Part shown: piece by piece, positions 38,597 through 38,597 of the stretch
Layout: each line of letters begins with the position of its first letter
Position numbering within the stretch: the stretch's first letter is position 1
Translations under genes and position numbers: made by a program
The notes under the pieces: model-generated
Database searches by the model: none
What the model was told of the DNA's origin: nothing
Seen by the model: the letters and a program-made list of their open reading frames with translations, nothing else
Source: Holosporaceae bacterium
GTDB taxonomy: Bacteria; Pseudomonadota; Alphaproteobacteria; UBA3830
DNA: 38,597 nucleotides
Assembly (NCBI GenBank): GCA_031288795.1
Contig: JAITQS010000062.1
Span: 1-38,597 of the forward strand
Direction: 5' to 3'

Positions 38597-38597
38597 C

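Overview
The window looks like a chromosome segment of a host-associated alphaproteobacterium, most plausibly a Holosporales- or Rickettsiales-type endosymbiont. This is inferred from gene content. It carries a Tlc-type ATP/ADP translocase, an ankyrin-repeat protein and several secreted proteins of unknown function. Typical alphaproteobacterial elements are also present: a DivK-PleD pair, tilS-ftsH, an hslV with a short propeptide, and a DciA-like (DUF721) gene next to a DsbA-like gene. The standard genetic code fits every gene. No rRNA, tRNA, CRISPR array, transposase or integrase was seen.

Layout, left to right. 1-1134 is the 3' part of an ankyrin-repeat protein with a strong terminator. 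1397-6059 is a four-gene block for a type II secretion/type IV pilus-like inner-membrane platform (GspE, GspF, GspL-like, GspM/PilO-like), followed by a small membrane protein. 6719-8387 (minus) is a DivK-PleD pair whose receiver domains have lost the phosphoacceptor aspartate. 8729-11467 (minus) holds the ATP/ADP translocase and MreB. 11591-17393 holds an unknown lipoprotein, TilS, FtsH and RluD. 17482-21605 is an RND efflux pair. 21835-24794 holds a charged exported protein, ribosomal protein L28 (minus) and HslVU. 25032-27287 (minus) is one continuous reading frame that joins a complete CCA-adding/poly(A) polymerase to a complete hormone-sensitive-lipase-type esterase. 27352-29283 holds XseB, YggT, FolD and a family-6-like DNA glycosylase. 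29448-33735 holds the DciA-like protein, a DsbA-like protein and a very large DUF2339-type membrane protein. 33889-37698 is a group of exported proteins, including a TPR-like protein with an acidic, NLS-like tail and a trypsin-like protease. A DUF2628-type membrane protein runs off the right edge.

A dispersed repeat family with inverted ends (GAGACYRTTGCC-like) occurs four times in intergenic DNA: two near-complete copies, one half copy and one short copy. One copy supplies the stop codon of the CCA-esterase gene.

The genes suggest a reduced, energy-importing intracellular bacterium. It keeps protein quality control (FtsH, HslVU), cell-shape control (MreB), tRNA maturation (TilS, CCA enzyme), an efflux pump and an export platform. 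The exported proteins are candidates for contact with the host. The most unusual items are the CCA-esterase fusion, the phosphorylation-dead DivK/PleD pair, the repeat family and the candidate nuclear-targeted TPR protein.
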